Below, one piece after another: positions 40,905 to 49,542 of a stretch of DNA of 64,000 bases. The position numbers and the translations under genes are program-made. Source of the DNA: DATMER01 sp035536935 (GTDB lineage: Bacteria > Acidobacteriota > Thermoanaerobaculia > Multivoradales > UBA5704); assembly GCA_035536935.1 (NCBI GenBank), contig DATLNC010000082.1, positions 1 through 64,000 on the forward strand, read 5' to 3'. The notes under the pieces were generated by a model, which searched no databases, was not told where the DNA came from, and saw only the letters and a program-made list of their open reading frames with translations. The number at the start of each line of letters is the position of its first letter. Within the stretch, counting starts at the first letter, position 1.

Positions 40905-41309
40905 ATGAAAGTTCGCCTCGAACGCCGATTCCGGTTCAGTGCCAGTCATCTCTATCGCCGACTGGACTGGAGCGAGGAGGAGAACCGCGCCCGGTTCGGC
41001 AAATGCGCGAACCTGCCGGGGCACGGCCACAACTACCGCCTGTTCGTGACGGTCGAGGGGGAAGTCGATCCGCAGACCGGGTTCATCATCGATCTGGGTA
41101 CCTTGGACAGCCTGGTCACCGCAAAGGTAGTCGACCGGCTGGACCACCAGCACCTCAACTCAGCCCTCCCTGAATTTGAGGAGGGCGGGAAGATCCCTTC
41201 GAGCGAAAACCTCATCCTCTGGATTCTGGGCCAGCTTCAGGATCTCCCGGTGGTCAAGCTCCGCCTGGAGGAGGACGAGGATCTCGCTGCGGAATGGCTC
41301 GGCGGCTAG
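40905..41309 (+). CDS. 6-pyruvoyl-tetrahydropterin synthase/QueD family enzyme
   Basis: Protein of 134 residues with the zinc-binding histidines of the family: SASH (His15) and GHGHNYRL (His40, His42). The catalytic cysteine is in GKCANLPGHGH, with the Cys-x5-HGH spacing of true 6-pyruvoyl-tetrahydropterin synthases rather than the shorter spacing of E. coli QueD. Also present are LDHQHLN and the substrate Glu in PSSENLILW. It may act in tetrahydropterin or in queuosine precursor synthesis; no other pathway gene is near. ATG 40905 directly precedes the homologous region. Confidence 0.86.
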   Translation: MKVRLERRFRFSASHLYRRLDWSEEENRARFGKCANLPGHGHNYRLFVTVEGEVDPQTGFIIDLGTLDSLVTAKVVDRLDHQHLNSALPEFEEGGKIPSSENLILWILGQLQDLPVVKLRLEEDEDLAAEWLGG

Positions 41310-41325
41310 TCGCCGGCTAACCGGG

Positions 41326-41354
41326 TTGACATAATGTGCCTTACCAGAATTAAT
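41326..41354 (+). promoter_or_regulatory. sigma-70-like promoter reading antisense into parB
   Basis: TTGACA (41326-41331), 17-bp spacer, ATTAAT (41349-41354) in the small gap between the convergent pterin synthase and parB genes. The -35 box is a perfect match, the -10 box weak. No plus-strand gene lies downstream, so a transcript from it would be antisense to parB. Confidence 0.3.
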
Positions 41355-41397
41355 GCAGAGGCGCAGAAAAGCAGCGTCTGGCCGGCGATCAGCCGGC

Positions 41398-42270
41398 TCA
41401 GGCGGTCTCTTTGCGGAGGTCCAGGAGGATCTGTTCGAGCGCGCGGATCAGGTCTTCCTTGTCCACCTCGCTCTGCCGGAACGTCATCGAGAGGTTGTAG
41501 CTACGGTCGGGCGACTTGAACTTGAAGACGTACGGCCGGCGACGGCCGCCCTTGGGGCCCTTGTCACGGCGGAGACGCTGCCGGAGGTCGTCACGGTTCA
41601 GGCCACGGCGCGCGACCTCTTCGAGGAGCCCGATCATCTCCGTCTCCTCGCCGGCCTTGAGCACTTCCAGCAGCAGCGACTTGGACGTCAAGGCGAGTGC
41701 CTGGACGGTGTCGCGGACGCGTGGCGGCATTTGCAGCAAGGACAGGCTCTCGGTGATCACCGTCCGGGACTTGCCCACGGACGTGGCGATCTCCTCGTGC
41801 GTGTACTCGTGTCGTTCCGCCAGCAGCCGGTAGCCTTCAGCCTCTTCAAAGGGGGTCAGATCCTTGCGCTGCAGGTTCTCGATGAGGGCGATCTCGAGAG
41901 CTTCCTGCTCCGAGACGTCCATCTCGATGACCGGCACCTCGTAGAGGCCCGCTTCCTGAGAGGCTCTGTAACGCCGCTCGCCGGAGATGATCCGGTAAAG
42001 GACTCCGGCCGGGGCTTCCTCCTCGGACTCGGGCCGGGGCCGGACCAGGATCGGTTCCAGGATTCCTTTCTCGCGGATGGAGGCCACCAGCTCGTCCAGG
42101 TCACCCATGGTGGATCGAGGCTGGTTCGGGTCGGGCTCCAGGGTCGACAGGGGTACCATCTTCCCCACCGGCGTCTCATGGCGGGCCGTCAGCTCTTCCA
42201 CGAAGTGCGTGTCGTGGCGCATCTTCACGCGCATGGGCAGGCCGCCGCGCTTGCGGGACGGTTCAGACAC
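41398..42270 (-). CDS. parB: chromosome-partitioning protein ParB
   Basis: ParB/Spo0J-family CTPase clamp of 290 residues. Box I LEPDPNQPRSTMGDLDELVA, CTP-site blocks GERRYRASQEAG and IENLQRKDLTPFEEAEGYRL, and the central helix-turn-helix YTHEEIATSVGKSRTVITE are present. The C-terminal dimerisation part is short and Arg-rich. It loads on parS sites and works with ParA to segregate replicated origins. The GTG start at 42270 overlaps the parA end by 8 bases; an ATG at 42234 is possible. No parS site was recognised in the window. Confidence 0.93.
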   Translation of the reverse strand: MSEPSRKRGGLPMRVKMRHDTHFVEELTARHETPVGKMVPLSTLEPDPNQPRSTMGDLDELVASIREKGILEPILVRPRPESEEEAPAGVLYRIISGERRYRASQEAGLYEVPVIEMDVSEQEALEIALIENLQRKDLTPFEEAEGYRLLAERHEYTHEEIATSVGKSRTVITESLSLLQMPPRVRDTVQALALTSKSLLLEVLKAGEETEMIGLLEEVARRGLNRDDLRQRLRRDKGPKGGRRRPYVFKFKSPDRSYNLSMTFRQSEVDKEDLIRALEQILLDLRKETA

Positions 42271-43021
42271 GGCTAAGGACCTCCTCGGAAAGGCGGTAAT
42301 ACTCGTAGGCTCCCGTGGACCGCGGGGCGAAGGTGAAGATCGACTCGCGGTAGGCCGGGCTCTCTTCCAGGCGGACACTCTTGGTGATCACCGTATCGAA
42401 CACCTTGGTTCCGAACACGTGCTGGATCTGCTCGTAGATGTCCTTCGCGAGCAGGGTCCGTTTGTCGTACATGGTAATGAGTGCGCCCAGGATCTGGAGC
42501 TCTGGGTTGGCTCTCACCTTGATCTTGTCGATGGTCTCGAGCAGGTCGTCCGTCCCTTCCAGGGCAAAGTAGCTGGCCTGGATCGGGATCAACACGTGAG
42601 TCGCCGCGACCAGGGCATTCACCGTGATGATGCCCAAGGTTGGAGGCGTGTCGATGATGACGTAATCGTATTGTTCCTGGACGGACTGGAGCTCGTCCTT
42701 GAGACGAAAGTGACTGTCCAGCTCGCCGATTAGCTTGGCCTCGACCTTGGCGAGGGCGATCGTCGATGGCGCTATGGCCAGGTTCTCGACCTTCTCGGCA
42801 GGCTTGATGATATCGGAGAGATGAATGTGAGGCTCGGTCAAGGCATCATAGACCGACTGCTTGAGCTCGTGGATGTCCAGAAAGGACATCGAGCTGTTGG
42901 CCTGCGGGTCCATGTCTACCACGAGGGTGCGGACGCCCTTGCTGGCCAGGGCGGCGGCGAGATTGATGGCGGTCGTGGTCTTCCCGACGCCGCCTTTCTG
43001 ATTGGTGATCGCAATGATCAT
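42263..43021 (-). CDS. parA: chromosome-partitioning ATPase ParA
   Basis: Deviant-Walker ATPase of 252 residues. Motifs are ITNQKGGVGKTTTAINLA (deviant Walker A with the signature Lys), VVDMDPQANSS (A') and VIIDTPPTLGIITVNALVAA (Walker B). It forms an ATP-dependent gradient on DNA that pulls ParB-bound origins. The ATG at 43021 was chosen because homology starts there. It is cotranscribed with parB. Confidence 0.94.
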   Translation of the reverse strand: MIIAITNQKGGVGKTTTAINLAAALASKGVRTLVVDMDPQANSSMSFLDIHELKQSVYDALTEPHIHLSDIIKPAEKVENLAIAPSTIALAKVEAKLIGELDSHFRLKDELQSVQEQYDYVIIDTPPTLGIITVNALVAATHVLIPIQASYFALEGTDDLLETIDKIKVRANPELQILGALITMYDKRTLLAKDIYEQIQHVFGTKVFDTVITKSVRLEESPAYRESIFTFAPRSTGAYEYYRLSEEVLSRV

Positions 43022-43128
43022 GAGCGACGGCAGTCTAGAAGAAGGACCCCACCGGGTCAAGCAGGGCCCCAACTCATGTCGGCGCGCCGACAATGGCGCT
43101 AAATGGAAGAAAACGTGCTAGTTAGCTC

Positions 43129-43629
43129 CTACATCGTCCATTTGCCAAGCTCTTCCGGGCTGATCTCTTCCAGCCACTTCTTGAGCCGCTCCTCGTCGCT
43201 TGCCTGGCCTATCATTTCGGCTGCCTGGGCCTTGTCGAGGACGCTGCGGAGCACAAAGATGGGCGCATCGGCGCGCAGTGCCAAGGCGATCGCATCGCTT
43301 GGCCGGGCGTCGATGTTGACGCTACGACCGTCCTGCTGCACGTGGATGACCGCGAAAAAGGTGCTCTCCTTCAGATCGGAGATGACGATCTTCTCCACTC
43401 TCGCGCCGAGCTGCTCGAGCATGAGGCGCAGGAGGTCGTGGGTCATGGGACGAGGGGGCTCAACCCCCTCGATGCGAAGGGCGATCGCATTGGCTTCGAA
43501 GACGCCGATCCAGATCGGCAGGAAGAGCTGGCTCTGGGTGTCCCGGAGAATGACAATGGGAACGTTGGACGAGGGGTCCAACATCAGACCTCGGATCTCG
43601 ACTTTCAGTTCCTGGTTGGGGTCGCTCAT
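43129..43629 (-). CDS. bifunctional nuclease family (DUF151) protein
   Basis: Protein of 166 residues with the BFN/DUF151 core: LFLPIWIGVFEANAIALRIE, RPMTHDLLRLMLEQLGARVE and VNIDARPSDAIALALRADAP, the last being the best conserved block. Homologues have been described as nucleases acting on both DNA and RNA, but most bacterial members are uncharacterised. A C-terminal helical tail (EERLKKWLEEISPEELGKW) is typical. It lies between parA and miaB on the same strand. Confidence 0.86.
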   Translation of the reverse strand: MSDPNQELKVEIRGLMLDPSSNVPIVILRDTQSQLFLPIWIGVFEANAIALRIEGVEPPRPMTHDLLRLMLEQLGARVEKIVISDLKESTFFAVIHVQQDGRSVNIDARPSDAIALALRADAPIFVLRSVLDKAQAAEMIGQASDEERLKKWLEEISPEELGKWTM

Positions 43630-43680
43630 GGACCTATTCTGAGGTCCGCTCTTCAGGAGGTCAAGCCAAGGCCTCAGGTG

Positions 43681-44991
43681 CTAATACCGCTCGCCGACCA
43701 GGCTGTGGGCGAGCGCTGATCGGACCTTGACGCGGGTCATCTGGCCGAGCGTGGCCGGCTCGGAGCCGATCTGGAAGTGCACCATCCGATGGCAGGAGGT
43801 CCGACCCAACTGGAAGCCCGGCTGCTTGCCCCAGCCCGTCACAATCACCTCGTACTCCTCCCCCACCAGGTTCTCGTTGATCTCTCGCTGGATTTCTTCC
43901 TGGAGGCGGAAGAGACGCTGCAGGCGCTCGGAGGCGAGGGCCGGATCGACCGCTGCGCCGAGGCGCGGCGCTGCCGTTCCAGGACGCGGAGAGTACTTGA
44001 AGGCGTAGAGGGCCGAGAACCGGACCTCGCGCAGCAAGTCGAGAGTCTGCTCGAAGTCGTCGTCGGTCTCGCCCGGGAACCCTACGATGATGTCGCTCGA
44101 GAGGGCGAGGCCGGTACGGGCCGCACGGAGCTGAGCAACCAGGTCCAGGTATTCCTCGCGTGTGTAGCCGCGGCCCATGCGGCGGAGCACCGTATCCGAT
44201 CCCGACTGCACGGGCAGGTGCAGGTACGGACAGATGTTCGCGTGGCGGCCTACCTGCTCCACCATGCGCGGCGTGAAGTCACGGGGGTAGGAGGTCACGA
44301 ACCGAAGCCGCTGGAGGCCCGGCAGCGAGGCCACGGCGTTCAGCAGATCGGCGAAGTCATGGTCTCCGTGACGCCAGTGGTTCACCGTCTGCCCGAGCAG
44401 CTCGATCTCCATGAAGCCGTACTCCAGGAGGTGCTCCACTTCGCGCAGGATGTCCGACATGGGCCGGCTCTGCTCCGGGCCACGGGTCTGGGGCACGATG
44501 CAGAAGGTGCAGTTCTTGTTGCACCCCTCGATGATCGTCACCATTCCCTTGTATTCGCCGTTCCGGGATACGGCGTCGATGTCGTAGTGCCGGTTCTCCG
44601 GAAAGCCCGTGGCCACCACCCGCTCGCCCGCTCGTCTCTTGGCCACGACCTCGTTCAGCTCCCCTACCCTGCCCGGTCCGAGCACGAAGTCGAGGTCCGG
44701 AACCCGCGCCAGGGCCCTCTCTCCTTCCTGCTGGGCCACGCAGCCGCAGAGGCCGATGAGGAGGTCCTGCCGGTCCCGCTTGAAGAGCCGGTACTCCCCG
44801 AGCCGTGAGTAGACCTTCTGTTCGGCCTTGTCACGCACGCTGCAGGAGTTGAGGAGGATGACGTCCGCATCTTCCGCGTGAAGCGTGGGCAGCACGCCCT
44901 GCTGCATGAGCTGGCCGAGCATGCGCTGGCTGTCCAGCTCATTCATCTGGCAGCCCCAGGTCTCGATGAAGACGCGGCGAGGACGTGTCAT
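43681..44991 (-). CDS. miaB: tRNA-2-methylthio-N6-dimethylallyladenosine synthase MiaB
   Basis: Radical-SAM methylthiotransferase of 436 residues. The N-terminal UPF0004 domain has the cysteines WGCQMNELDSQRM and VILLNSCSVRDKAEQK. The radical-SAM cluster is CNKNCTFCIVPQTRG (Cx3Cx2C) and the C-terminus has a TRAM domain (LVGEEYEVIVTGWGKQPGFQ). It adds a methylthio group to isopentenylated A37 of tRNAs reading UNN codons. The start overlaps the stop of the upstream lipoprotein gene (ATGA). Confidence 0.94.
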   Translation of the reverse strand: MTRPRRVFIETWGCQMNELDSQRMLGQLMQQGVLPTLHAEDADVILLNSCSVRDKAEQKVYSRLGEYRLFKRDRQDLLIGLCGCVAQQEGERALARVPDLDFVLGPGRVGELNEVVAKRRAGERVVATGFPENRHYDIDAVSRNGEYKGMVTIIEGCNKNCTFCIVPQTRGPEQSRPMSDILREVEHLLEYGFMEIELLGQTVNHWRHGDHDFADLLNAVASLPGLQRLRFVTSYPRDFTPRMVEQVGRHANICPYLHLPVQSGSDTVLRRMGRGYTREEYLDLVAQLRAARTGLALSSDIIVGFPGETDDDFEQTLDLLREVRFSALYAFKYSPRPGTAAPRLGAAVDPALASERLQRLFRLQEEIQREINENLVGEEYEVIVTGWGKQPGFQLGRTSCHRMVHFQIGSEPATLGQMTRVKVRSALAHSLVGERY

Positions 44992-45743
44992 CTGCCGTCC
45001 TCTTCAACTACCGGAGGGTCGATTACCTTGTGCTCATTCGAGGGCTCGGGCTCTTCCTTGGGCTCCTCGTCGACGCCTTCGCGGAGCCAACCCGGCAGGG
45101 CGCCGGCGGTCCGGCCTTCTTCGAGAAGCTCCGACAGCTCGGTCCTGGCGGCCTCGGCCTCGGCACGGGCTTCTTCCAAACGGTCCAGAACGCGGTCCCA
45201 TTCCGGCTTGACCTGGCCACTGCGCACGTAGGGATCGTTCTCGGCGTAGAAGCGCCGGCGCCATCCGGCCGCGCTCTGCTCCAGCTCCTTGACGTCGTCC
45301 GCGGCCTTGCGCCAGCGTAGCCTGACCTCCAGGGCGCGGCTTCGCCAGTACTGCTCGTCGCGGATCGGCGCCTTGTCCGCAGTCTCCTCGACCTCCGCCT
45401 TCTTGGCGGGCGTGGCGACCGTGATCTGTCCCTTGGCAGCGTACTGCTTGATGTTCTTGTCGGTGATCACGTGCGCGGGCGGCGCGGCATGGGCTCGCTG
45501 CTCGCGCGCGGCCCTCGCCTTGTCGGCAAGGGTAGTGGCGGAGCTCTCCTTCTCACCTCCGGAGTCGATGACGACAGTGTTCGGAGGGAGCGACGGTGGC
45601 GTAGGGGCTGGTGCGGGAGTGATTGCAGGAGTCGGTTCGGGAGCAGCCGGTTTTGCCTTGGGGACTGGCGCTGGCGGCAACATCGGCGATACGGCGCAAC
45701 CTGCTGCAAGCAGCACCAGGAGAAGCAGCTTAGGCACGGCCAT
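44988..45743 (-). CDS. lipoprotein with proline-rich and coiled-coil regions
   Basis: Protein of 251 residues. Signal and lipobox: VPKLLLLVLLAAGC (LAAGC). A Pro/Ala-rich spacer follows (PAAPEPTPAITPAPAPTPPS), then a helical segment (RSRALEVRLRWRKAADDVKE, LDRLEEARAEAEAARTELSE) and an acidic tail. This looks like an envelope protein with an extended linker and coiled coil. No enzyme motif is seen. The ATG lies 14 bases inside the 3' end of the cupin gene, and the stop overlaps miaB, so it is an operon member between ptsI and miaB. Confidence 0.75.
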   Translation of the reverse strand: MAVPKLLLLVLLAAGCAVSPMLPPAPVPKAKPAAPEPTPAITPAPAPTPPSLPPNTVVIDSGGEKESSATTLADKARAAREQRAHAAPPAHVITDKNIKQYAAKGQITVATPAKKAEVEETADKAPIRDEQYWRSRALEVRLRWRKAADDVKELEQSAAGWRRRFYAENDPYVRSGQVKPEWDRVLDRLEEARAEAEAARTELSELLEEGRTAGALPGWLREGVDEEPKEEPEPSNEHKVIDPPVVEEDGR

Positions 45744-46083
45744 AGCGGTCTTCGAGACGGACCACATCTTCGAGCTCCGGGGTCGACACCTCGATGATGT
45801 CGCAGCCGTTCTCGCCTGCGACCATCCGGTGCTTGGTGAACGGTCGGATCCGGTAGGACTCGCCGCCACGGAGGGTGGTCGTGACCAGGTTGCCGTCCTC
45901 TTCCACGAGCAGCTCCACCTCGCCCTCGGCCATGTAGAGGGTCTCATCCTTGACCTCGTGGTATTGGAGGGACAGGGCCTGGCCCGAGTTCACGTGCAGG
46001 ATCTTGCCCACGTAACGATCGGTGTGGGCGAAGATCAGCTCATACCCCCACGGCTTTTCGATTCGGCGGATCGGTGTACGCAT
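45730..46083 (-). CDS. cupin of the mannose-6-phosphate isomerase type II family
   Basis: Small single cupin of 117 residues. The sequence KPWGYELIFAHTDRYVGKIL, the metal-site block SLQYHEVKDETLYMAEGEVE and the second cupin motif RIRPFTKHRMVAGENG match the C-terminal isomerase half of ManC-type enzymes. It stands alone without the nucleotidyltransferase half, so it may be a sugar-phosphate isomerase or simply a sugar-binding protein. It lies just downstream of ptsI on the same strand. Substrate unknown. Confidence 0.78.
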   Translation of the reverse strand: MRTPIRRIEKPWGYELIFAHTDRYVGKILHVNSGQALSLQYHEVKDETLYMAEGEVELLVEEDGNLVTTTLRGGESYRIRPFTKHRMVAGENGCDIIEVSTPELEDVVRLEDRYGRA

Positions 46084-46110
46084 TCGGATCGGTACCTCAC
46101 TGGTTGGCGA

Positions 46111-47889
46111 TTACTGGCGCGCAGCTTCTTGCCGCTCGTGCCGCAAAGCCACGGCGCACTCGAAGAAGTTTTCCAGGTGACGCTGGACATCGGCCGCGGT
46201 GGAGTGCGCGAGGCAGCGGTCGGCCAGCTCGGACAGCTCGGCGGCGGAGGCGTCCCGGAGCCAGCTCTTGACCTCCGGGATCCCGCGCGGCGCCAGCGAC
46301 AGGCGCCGGAGTCCCATGCCCACCAGCAGGAGGGCGAAACGGGGATCCGACGCCATCTCGCCGCACAGGCTGACCTCGATTCCCGCTGCACGAGCGCTGT
46401 CGATGACGAAGCGTAGCATGCGGAGAATTCCGGGATGAAGAGGCTGGTACAGACTCGCGACGTGCTCGTTGTTGCGGTCCACCGCCAGCGCGTACTGGAT
46501 CAGGTCGTTGGTGCCGATCGAGAAGAAATCGACCTCGCGCGCCAGCACGTCCGAGATGAGCGCCGCGCCCGGCACCTCGATCATCACGCCCAGCCGGATG
46601 TCGCGGCGGAAAGGCAGCCCTTCCCGCTCCAGCTCCCCCATGACCTCTTCCGCGAATGCCTTGAAGCTTCGCACCTCGTCCAACGTGCTCACCAGCGGCA
46701 GCATGACCCAGAGGTCGCCATAGATGCCCGCGCGGTAGAGCGCCCGGATCTGGGCACGGAAGATGTCCGGCCGCGCCAGGGTCAGGCGGATGCCGCGCAG
46801 ACCGAGCACCGGATTCTCTTCCTCCGTCGCCATCATCTCGCGCGCCAGCTTGCGGCCGCCCAGGTCGTAGGTGCGGATGATCGCCGGATGCGGTGCAGCC
46901 GCCTCGATCATCAGGCGGTAGGCCTCGATGTGCTCGTCCTCGGTGGGCAGATGCGGGCTGCGCTCGATGTAGAGGAACTCGCTGCGGTAGAGGCCGATGC
47001 CGCAGGCGCCGAACGGACCGACCTCCGCCACCTCTTCCGGCAGGTCGATGTTGGCCATCAGCTTGATCTCGACCCCGTCGGTGGTCACGGGCAAGAGCTC
47101 GCGCGAGGCGAGCCAGGCGTTGTCGCGCCTCTGCAGCTCGGCCTTTCGGGTGCGGTAGTCTTGCAGCACCTCCGGCGTGGGATGGAGGATGATCGTGCCG
47201 CTCTCGCCGTCCACGATGATCGAGGCCTGCTCGCTGACCCGGCCGATCACGCCGGTGAGGCCGGCCACCGCGGGCAGGTTGAGCGAGCGGGCGATGATCG
47301 TGGTGTGGGAGGTCCGGCCTCCGGTCTCGATGGCGAACCCGATCACGCGCGCCCGGCCCAGCCGGATGGCGTCCGAAGGCGTCAGGTCGTCCGCCACGAT
47401 CACCACGTCGGCCGGCAGCTCCGACAGCTCGTGGTGCGAGATCCCCTGCAAGCTCCGCAGGAGGTGGCGGCTGACGTCGGTCAGGTCTTCGCTGCGCTCG
47501 CGGATGTAGCTGTCGTCGATGTGCGCGAACCGTTCGTCGAGCTCCTCGGCAGTCTTCTTGACCGCCCACTCGGCGTTGACCTGGTTGGTGCGGATGCGCT
47601 CCACGACCTTGCCCAGGAAGCTGGGATCGGAGAGCAGGAGGACATGGGCGTCGAAGATGGCAGCCAGATCGTTGCCGAGGTCCTCGCCGGCCTTCTCGCG
47701 GGTGCGCATCAGCTCGTGCCGGGCGTGGCGGGCTCCCTCGTACAGCCGGGAGACTTCCTCCTCGACCTGGTCGAGGGCGAGCGGGATCCGGAACACGTCC
47801 GGCCCCCGCGTCTCGATGCAGACGGCCTTGCCGATGGCGATCCCTCCCGAGACGCCCATGCCGTGCAGGACCTGCATCTCGGAGCCCAT
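46111..47889 (-). CDS. ptsI: PTS enzyme I (phosphoenolpyruvate-protein phosphotransferase)
   Basis: Enzyme of 592 residues that takes phosphate from PEP and passes it to HPr. The phosphorylated histidine is in ETGGRTSHTTIIARSL (His195). Other blocks are GIGLYRSEFLYIERSP, RTYDLGGRKLAREM and the PEP-binding C-terminus with ISIGTNDLIQYALA, DRNNEHVA and SLCGEMASDPRF. It is part of a gene set with HPr and an EIIA-Man but with no sugar-specific EIIB/EIIC in sight. Confidence 0.96.
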   Translation of the reverse strand: MGSEMQVLHGMGVSGGIAIGKAVCIETRGPDVFRIPLALDQVEEEVSRLYEGARHARHELMRTREKAGEDLGNDLAAIFDAHVLLLSDPSFLGKVVERIRTNQVNAEWAVKKTAEELDERFAHIDDSYIRERSEDLTDVSRHLLRSLQGISHHELSELPADVVIVADDLTPSDAIRLGRARVIGFAIETGGRTSHTTIIARSLNLPAVAGLTGVIGRVSEQASIIVDGESGTIILHPTPEVLQDYRTRKAELQRRDNAWLASRELLPVTTDGVEIKLMANIDLPEEVAEVGPFGACGIGLYRSEFLYIERSPHLPTEDEHIEAYRLMIEAAAPHPAIIRTYDLGGRKLAREMMATEEENPVLGLRGIRLTLARPDIFRAQIRALYRAGIYGDLWVMLPLVSTLDEVRSFKAFAEEVMGELEREGLPFRRDIRLGVMIEVPGAALISDVLAREVDFFSIGTNDLIQYALAVDRNNEHVASLYQPLHPGILRMLRFVIDSARAAGIEVSLCGEMASDPRFALLLVGMGLRRLSLAPRGIPEVKSWLRDASAAELSELADRCLAHSTAADVQRHLENFFECAVALRHERQEAARQ

Positions 47890-47891
47890 GC

Positions 47892-48161
47892 TCAGCTCTC
47901 CTCGTCGAACCGGTTGGCGATCAGATCGGTAACGGCTTTCATGGCCGCCTCTTCGTCCTTCCCATCGCAGCGGATGGTGACCATGGTCCCCTGCCCTGCC
48001 GCCAGCAGGAGGACGCCCAGGATGCTCTTGGCATCGACGTCCTCTCCGTCCTTGGAGATCATGACGCGGCTCTGGTAGGCGCCGGCCGTGTGCACCAGCT
48101 TGGCCGCCGCGCGCGCGTGCAGCCCCAGCCGGTTCACGATCTCGGTCTCCCGCTCAATCAC
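47892..48161 (-). CDS. ptsH: phosphocarrier protein HPr
   Basis: Protein of 89 residues. The GTG at 48161 was chosen because it puts both regulatory residues at the canonical positions: His15 (RLGLHARAAAK) phosphorylated by enzyme I, and Ser46 (VDAKSILGVLLLAAGQG) phosphorylated by HPr kinase. The GTG follows a GAGGAGAAG stretch and lies 8 bases inside the EIIA gene. Conservation of both sites, with hprK nearby, points to dual control. Confidence 0.93.
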   Translation of the reverse strand: MIERETEIVNRLGLHARAAAKLVHTAGAYQSRVMISKDGEDVDAKSILGVLLLAAGQGTMVTIRCDGKDEEAAMKAVTDLIANRFDEES

Positions 48162-48609
48162 CCTTCTTCTCCTCGGTCGCCTCATCCGCCGTCGGCTCGG
48201 TGCACTTGGGGGGCTGCACCATATCACTCACCAGGCAGAGGCTCCGCTGGGCCTTGGCCTGCAACCAGTGCGCGACGTCGGAGAGATTGCTGTCCTCGAT
48301 CGACTGGCAGGCCAGGCGCAGGACCATGGGGAGGTTCACCCCCGTGAGGATCTCGACCTTGCCGGGCTGCTGGAAGACCGTGGCCACGTTGCACGGAGTG
48401 CCGCCGTACATGTCCGTGAGGATGAGCACTCCCTGCCCCTCGTCGAGGCGGTCGATGGCGGCCGAGATCTGGGCCTTGGCCTCCTCGATGCCGTCGTTCC
48501 AATCCAGAGAAATGGCCTCGAATCGCGAGAGCCGGCCAGAGATCGTCTGCGCCGCGGAGAGCAGCTCCCTGGCGAGGCCGCCGTGGGTCAATATCAGTTT
48601 ACCGATCAT
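48154..48609 (-). CDS. PTS EIIA component, mannose family
   Basis: Protein of 151 residues with the EIIA-Man fold. The phosphorylated histidine is His9 (LILTHGGLARELL), followed by GVLILTDMYGGTPCNVA, the conserved domain block. The acidic and Lys-rich tail (EPTADEATEEKKGD) has no EIIB domain. With no EIIB/C/D genes nearby it is likely to be a phosphorylation-dependent regulator. Confidence 0.9.
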   Translation of the reverse strand: MIGKLILTHGGLARELLSAAQTISGRLSRFEAISLDWNDGIEEAKAQISAAIDRLDEGQGVLILTDMYGGTPCNVATVFQQPGKVEILTGVNLPMVLRLACQSIEDSNLSDVAHWLQAKAQRSLCLVSDMVQPPKCTEPTADEATEEKKGD

Positions 48610-48663
48610 GATGGTTCAGATACCGTCTAATTCCCGTCTCACTTATAACGCACGCGGGACTCT

Positions 48664-49542
48664 CTATCTTCCGATGTCCCTATGAATGACCCGCGACGGC
48701 CATCCGCCGGCTTCCAACTCGCCCCTGAGCCGCTCGCAGACGGCGACCGAGCGGTGCCTTCCGCCCGTGCAGCCGATCGCGACCGAGACGTAGCTCCGGT
48801 TCTCCCGGCGGTACCGGGGGAGCAGGAAGAGGATCAGGTCGGAGAAACGTTTCACCACTTCTTCATAGTCCGGCTGGCGCAGGAGGTACTCCTGCACCGC
48901 TTCGTCCTGCCCCGTCTTCTCCCGCAGGCCGGGAACGAAATGCGGGTTCGAGAGGAACCGCACATCGAAGAGCAGGTCCGTTCCGTACGGGATGCCGTGC
49001 TTGAAGCCGAAGCTTACCAGGGAGATTACCATTCCCGGCTCATCGCCCGGATTGGTGGCGAACTCCCGGTAGATCTGGCTGCGGATCTCGTGCACCGAGC
49101 AGGTGGTGGTGTCGAGCACCATCTCCGCCCGGCCGCGCAGCTCGGCCAGCAGGTCCCGCTCTTTCAGGATGCCCTCGATGACCGCCTTGTCCGGCGCCAG
49201 CGGGTGGGGCCGCCGGGTTTCGGAGAAGCGCCGCACGAGAACCTCATCCGATGCTTCAAGGAATAGCAGCGTCGGGTCCACCCTGTCCCGGTCGATCTCG
49301 GCTGTCAGCCGCGGGAACTCGTCCGCGAAGCCCGGGGCACGCACGTCCGTCACCACCGCGATCCGGTCGTGCCCGCGCGCCAGCTCCAAAGGGCTCTCCA
49401 GGAACTGGCGCAGCAGCGGCAGCGGCAGATTGTCCACCACGTAATACCCCAGATCCTCGAAGCACTTGGCCACCACGCTCTTGCCCGAGCCGGAGAGGCC
49501 GGTGATCAGGACCAGACGAGGCTTAACGGCGGTTTCGCTCAA
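48664..49542 (-). CDS. rapZ: RapZ family nucleotide-binding protein
   Basis: Protein of 292 residues (formerly YvcJ/YhbJ). The N-terminal kinase-like domain has Walker A GLSGSGKS (residues 15-22), and the C-terminal half has DVRFLSNPHF, YVSVAIGCTGGRHRSVAV and a conserved IHRD tail. In enterobacteria RapZ is an adaptor that controls glmS through small RNA decay; in Bacillus the homologue hydrolyses nucleotides. The TTG at 49542 is the best start: it overlaps the hprK end and no closer ATG or GTG is in frame. Member of the rpoN-hprK-PTS operon. Confidence 0.92.
   Translation of the reverse strand: MSETAVKPRLVLITGLSGSGKSVVAKCFEDLGYYVVDNLPLPLLRQFLESPLELARGHDRIAVVTDVRAPGFADEFPRLTAEIDRDRVDPTLLFLEASDEVLVRRFSETRRPHPLAPDKAVIEGILKERDLLAELRGRAEMVLDTTTCSVHEIRSQIYREFATNPGDEPGMVISLVSFGFKHGIPYGTDLLFDVRFLSNPHFVPGLREKTGQDEAVQEYLLRQPDYEEVVKRFSDLILFLLPRYRRENRSYVSVAIGCTGGRHRSVAVCERLRGELEAGGWPSRVIHRDIGR

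Noticed and set aside
41310..43128. parS sites or replication origin near parAB
   Set aside because: No TGTTTCACGTGAAACA-like palindrome, DnaA-box cluster or origin-type genes were found.
46435..48078. 547-residue plus-strand frame over ptsI
   Set aside because: Shadow of ptsI and HPr; His/Asp/Arg-rich without domains.
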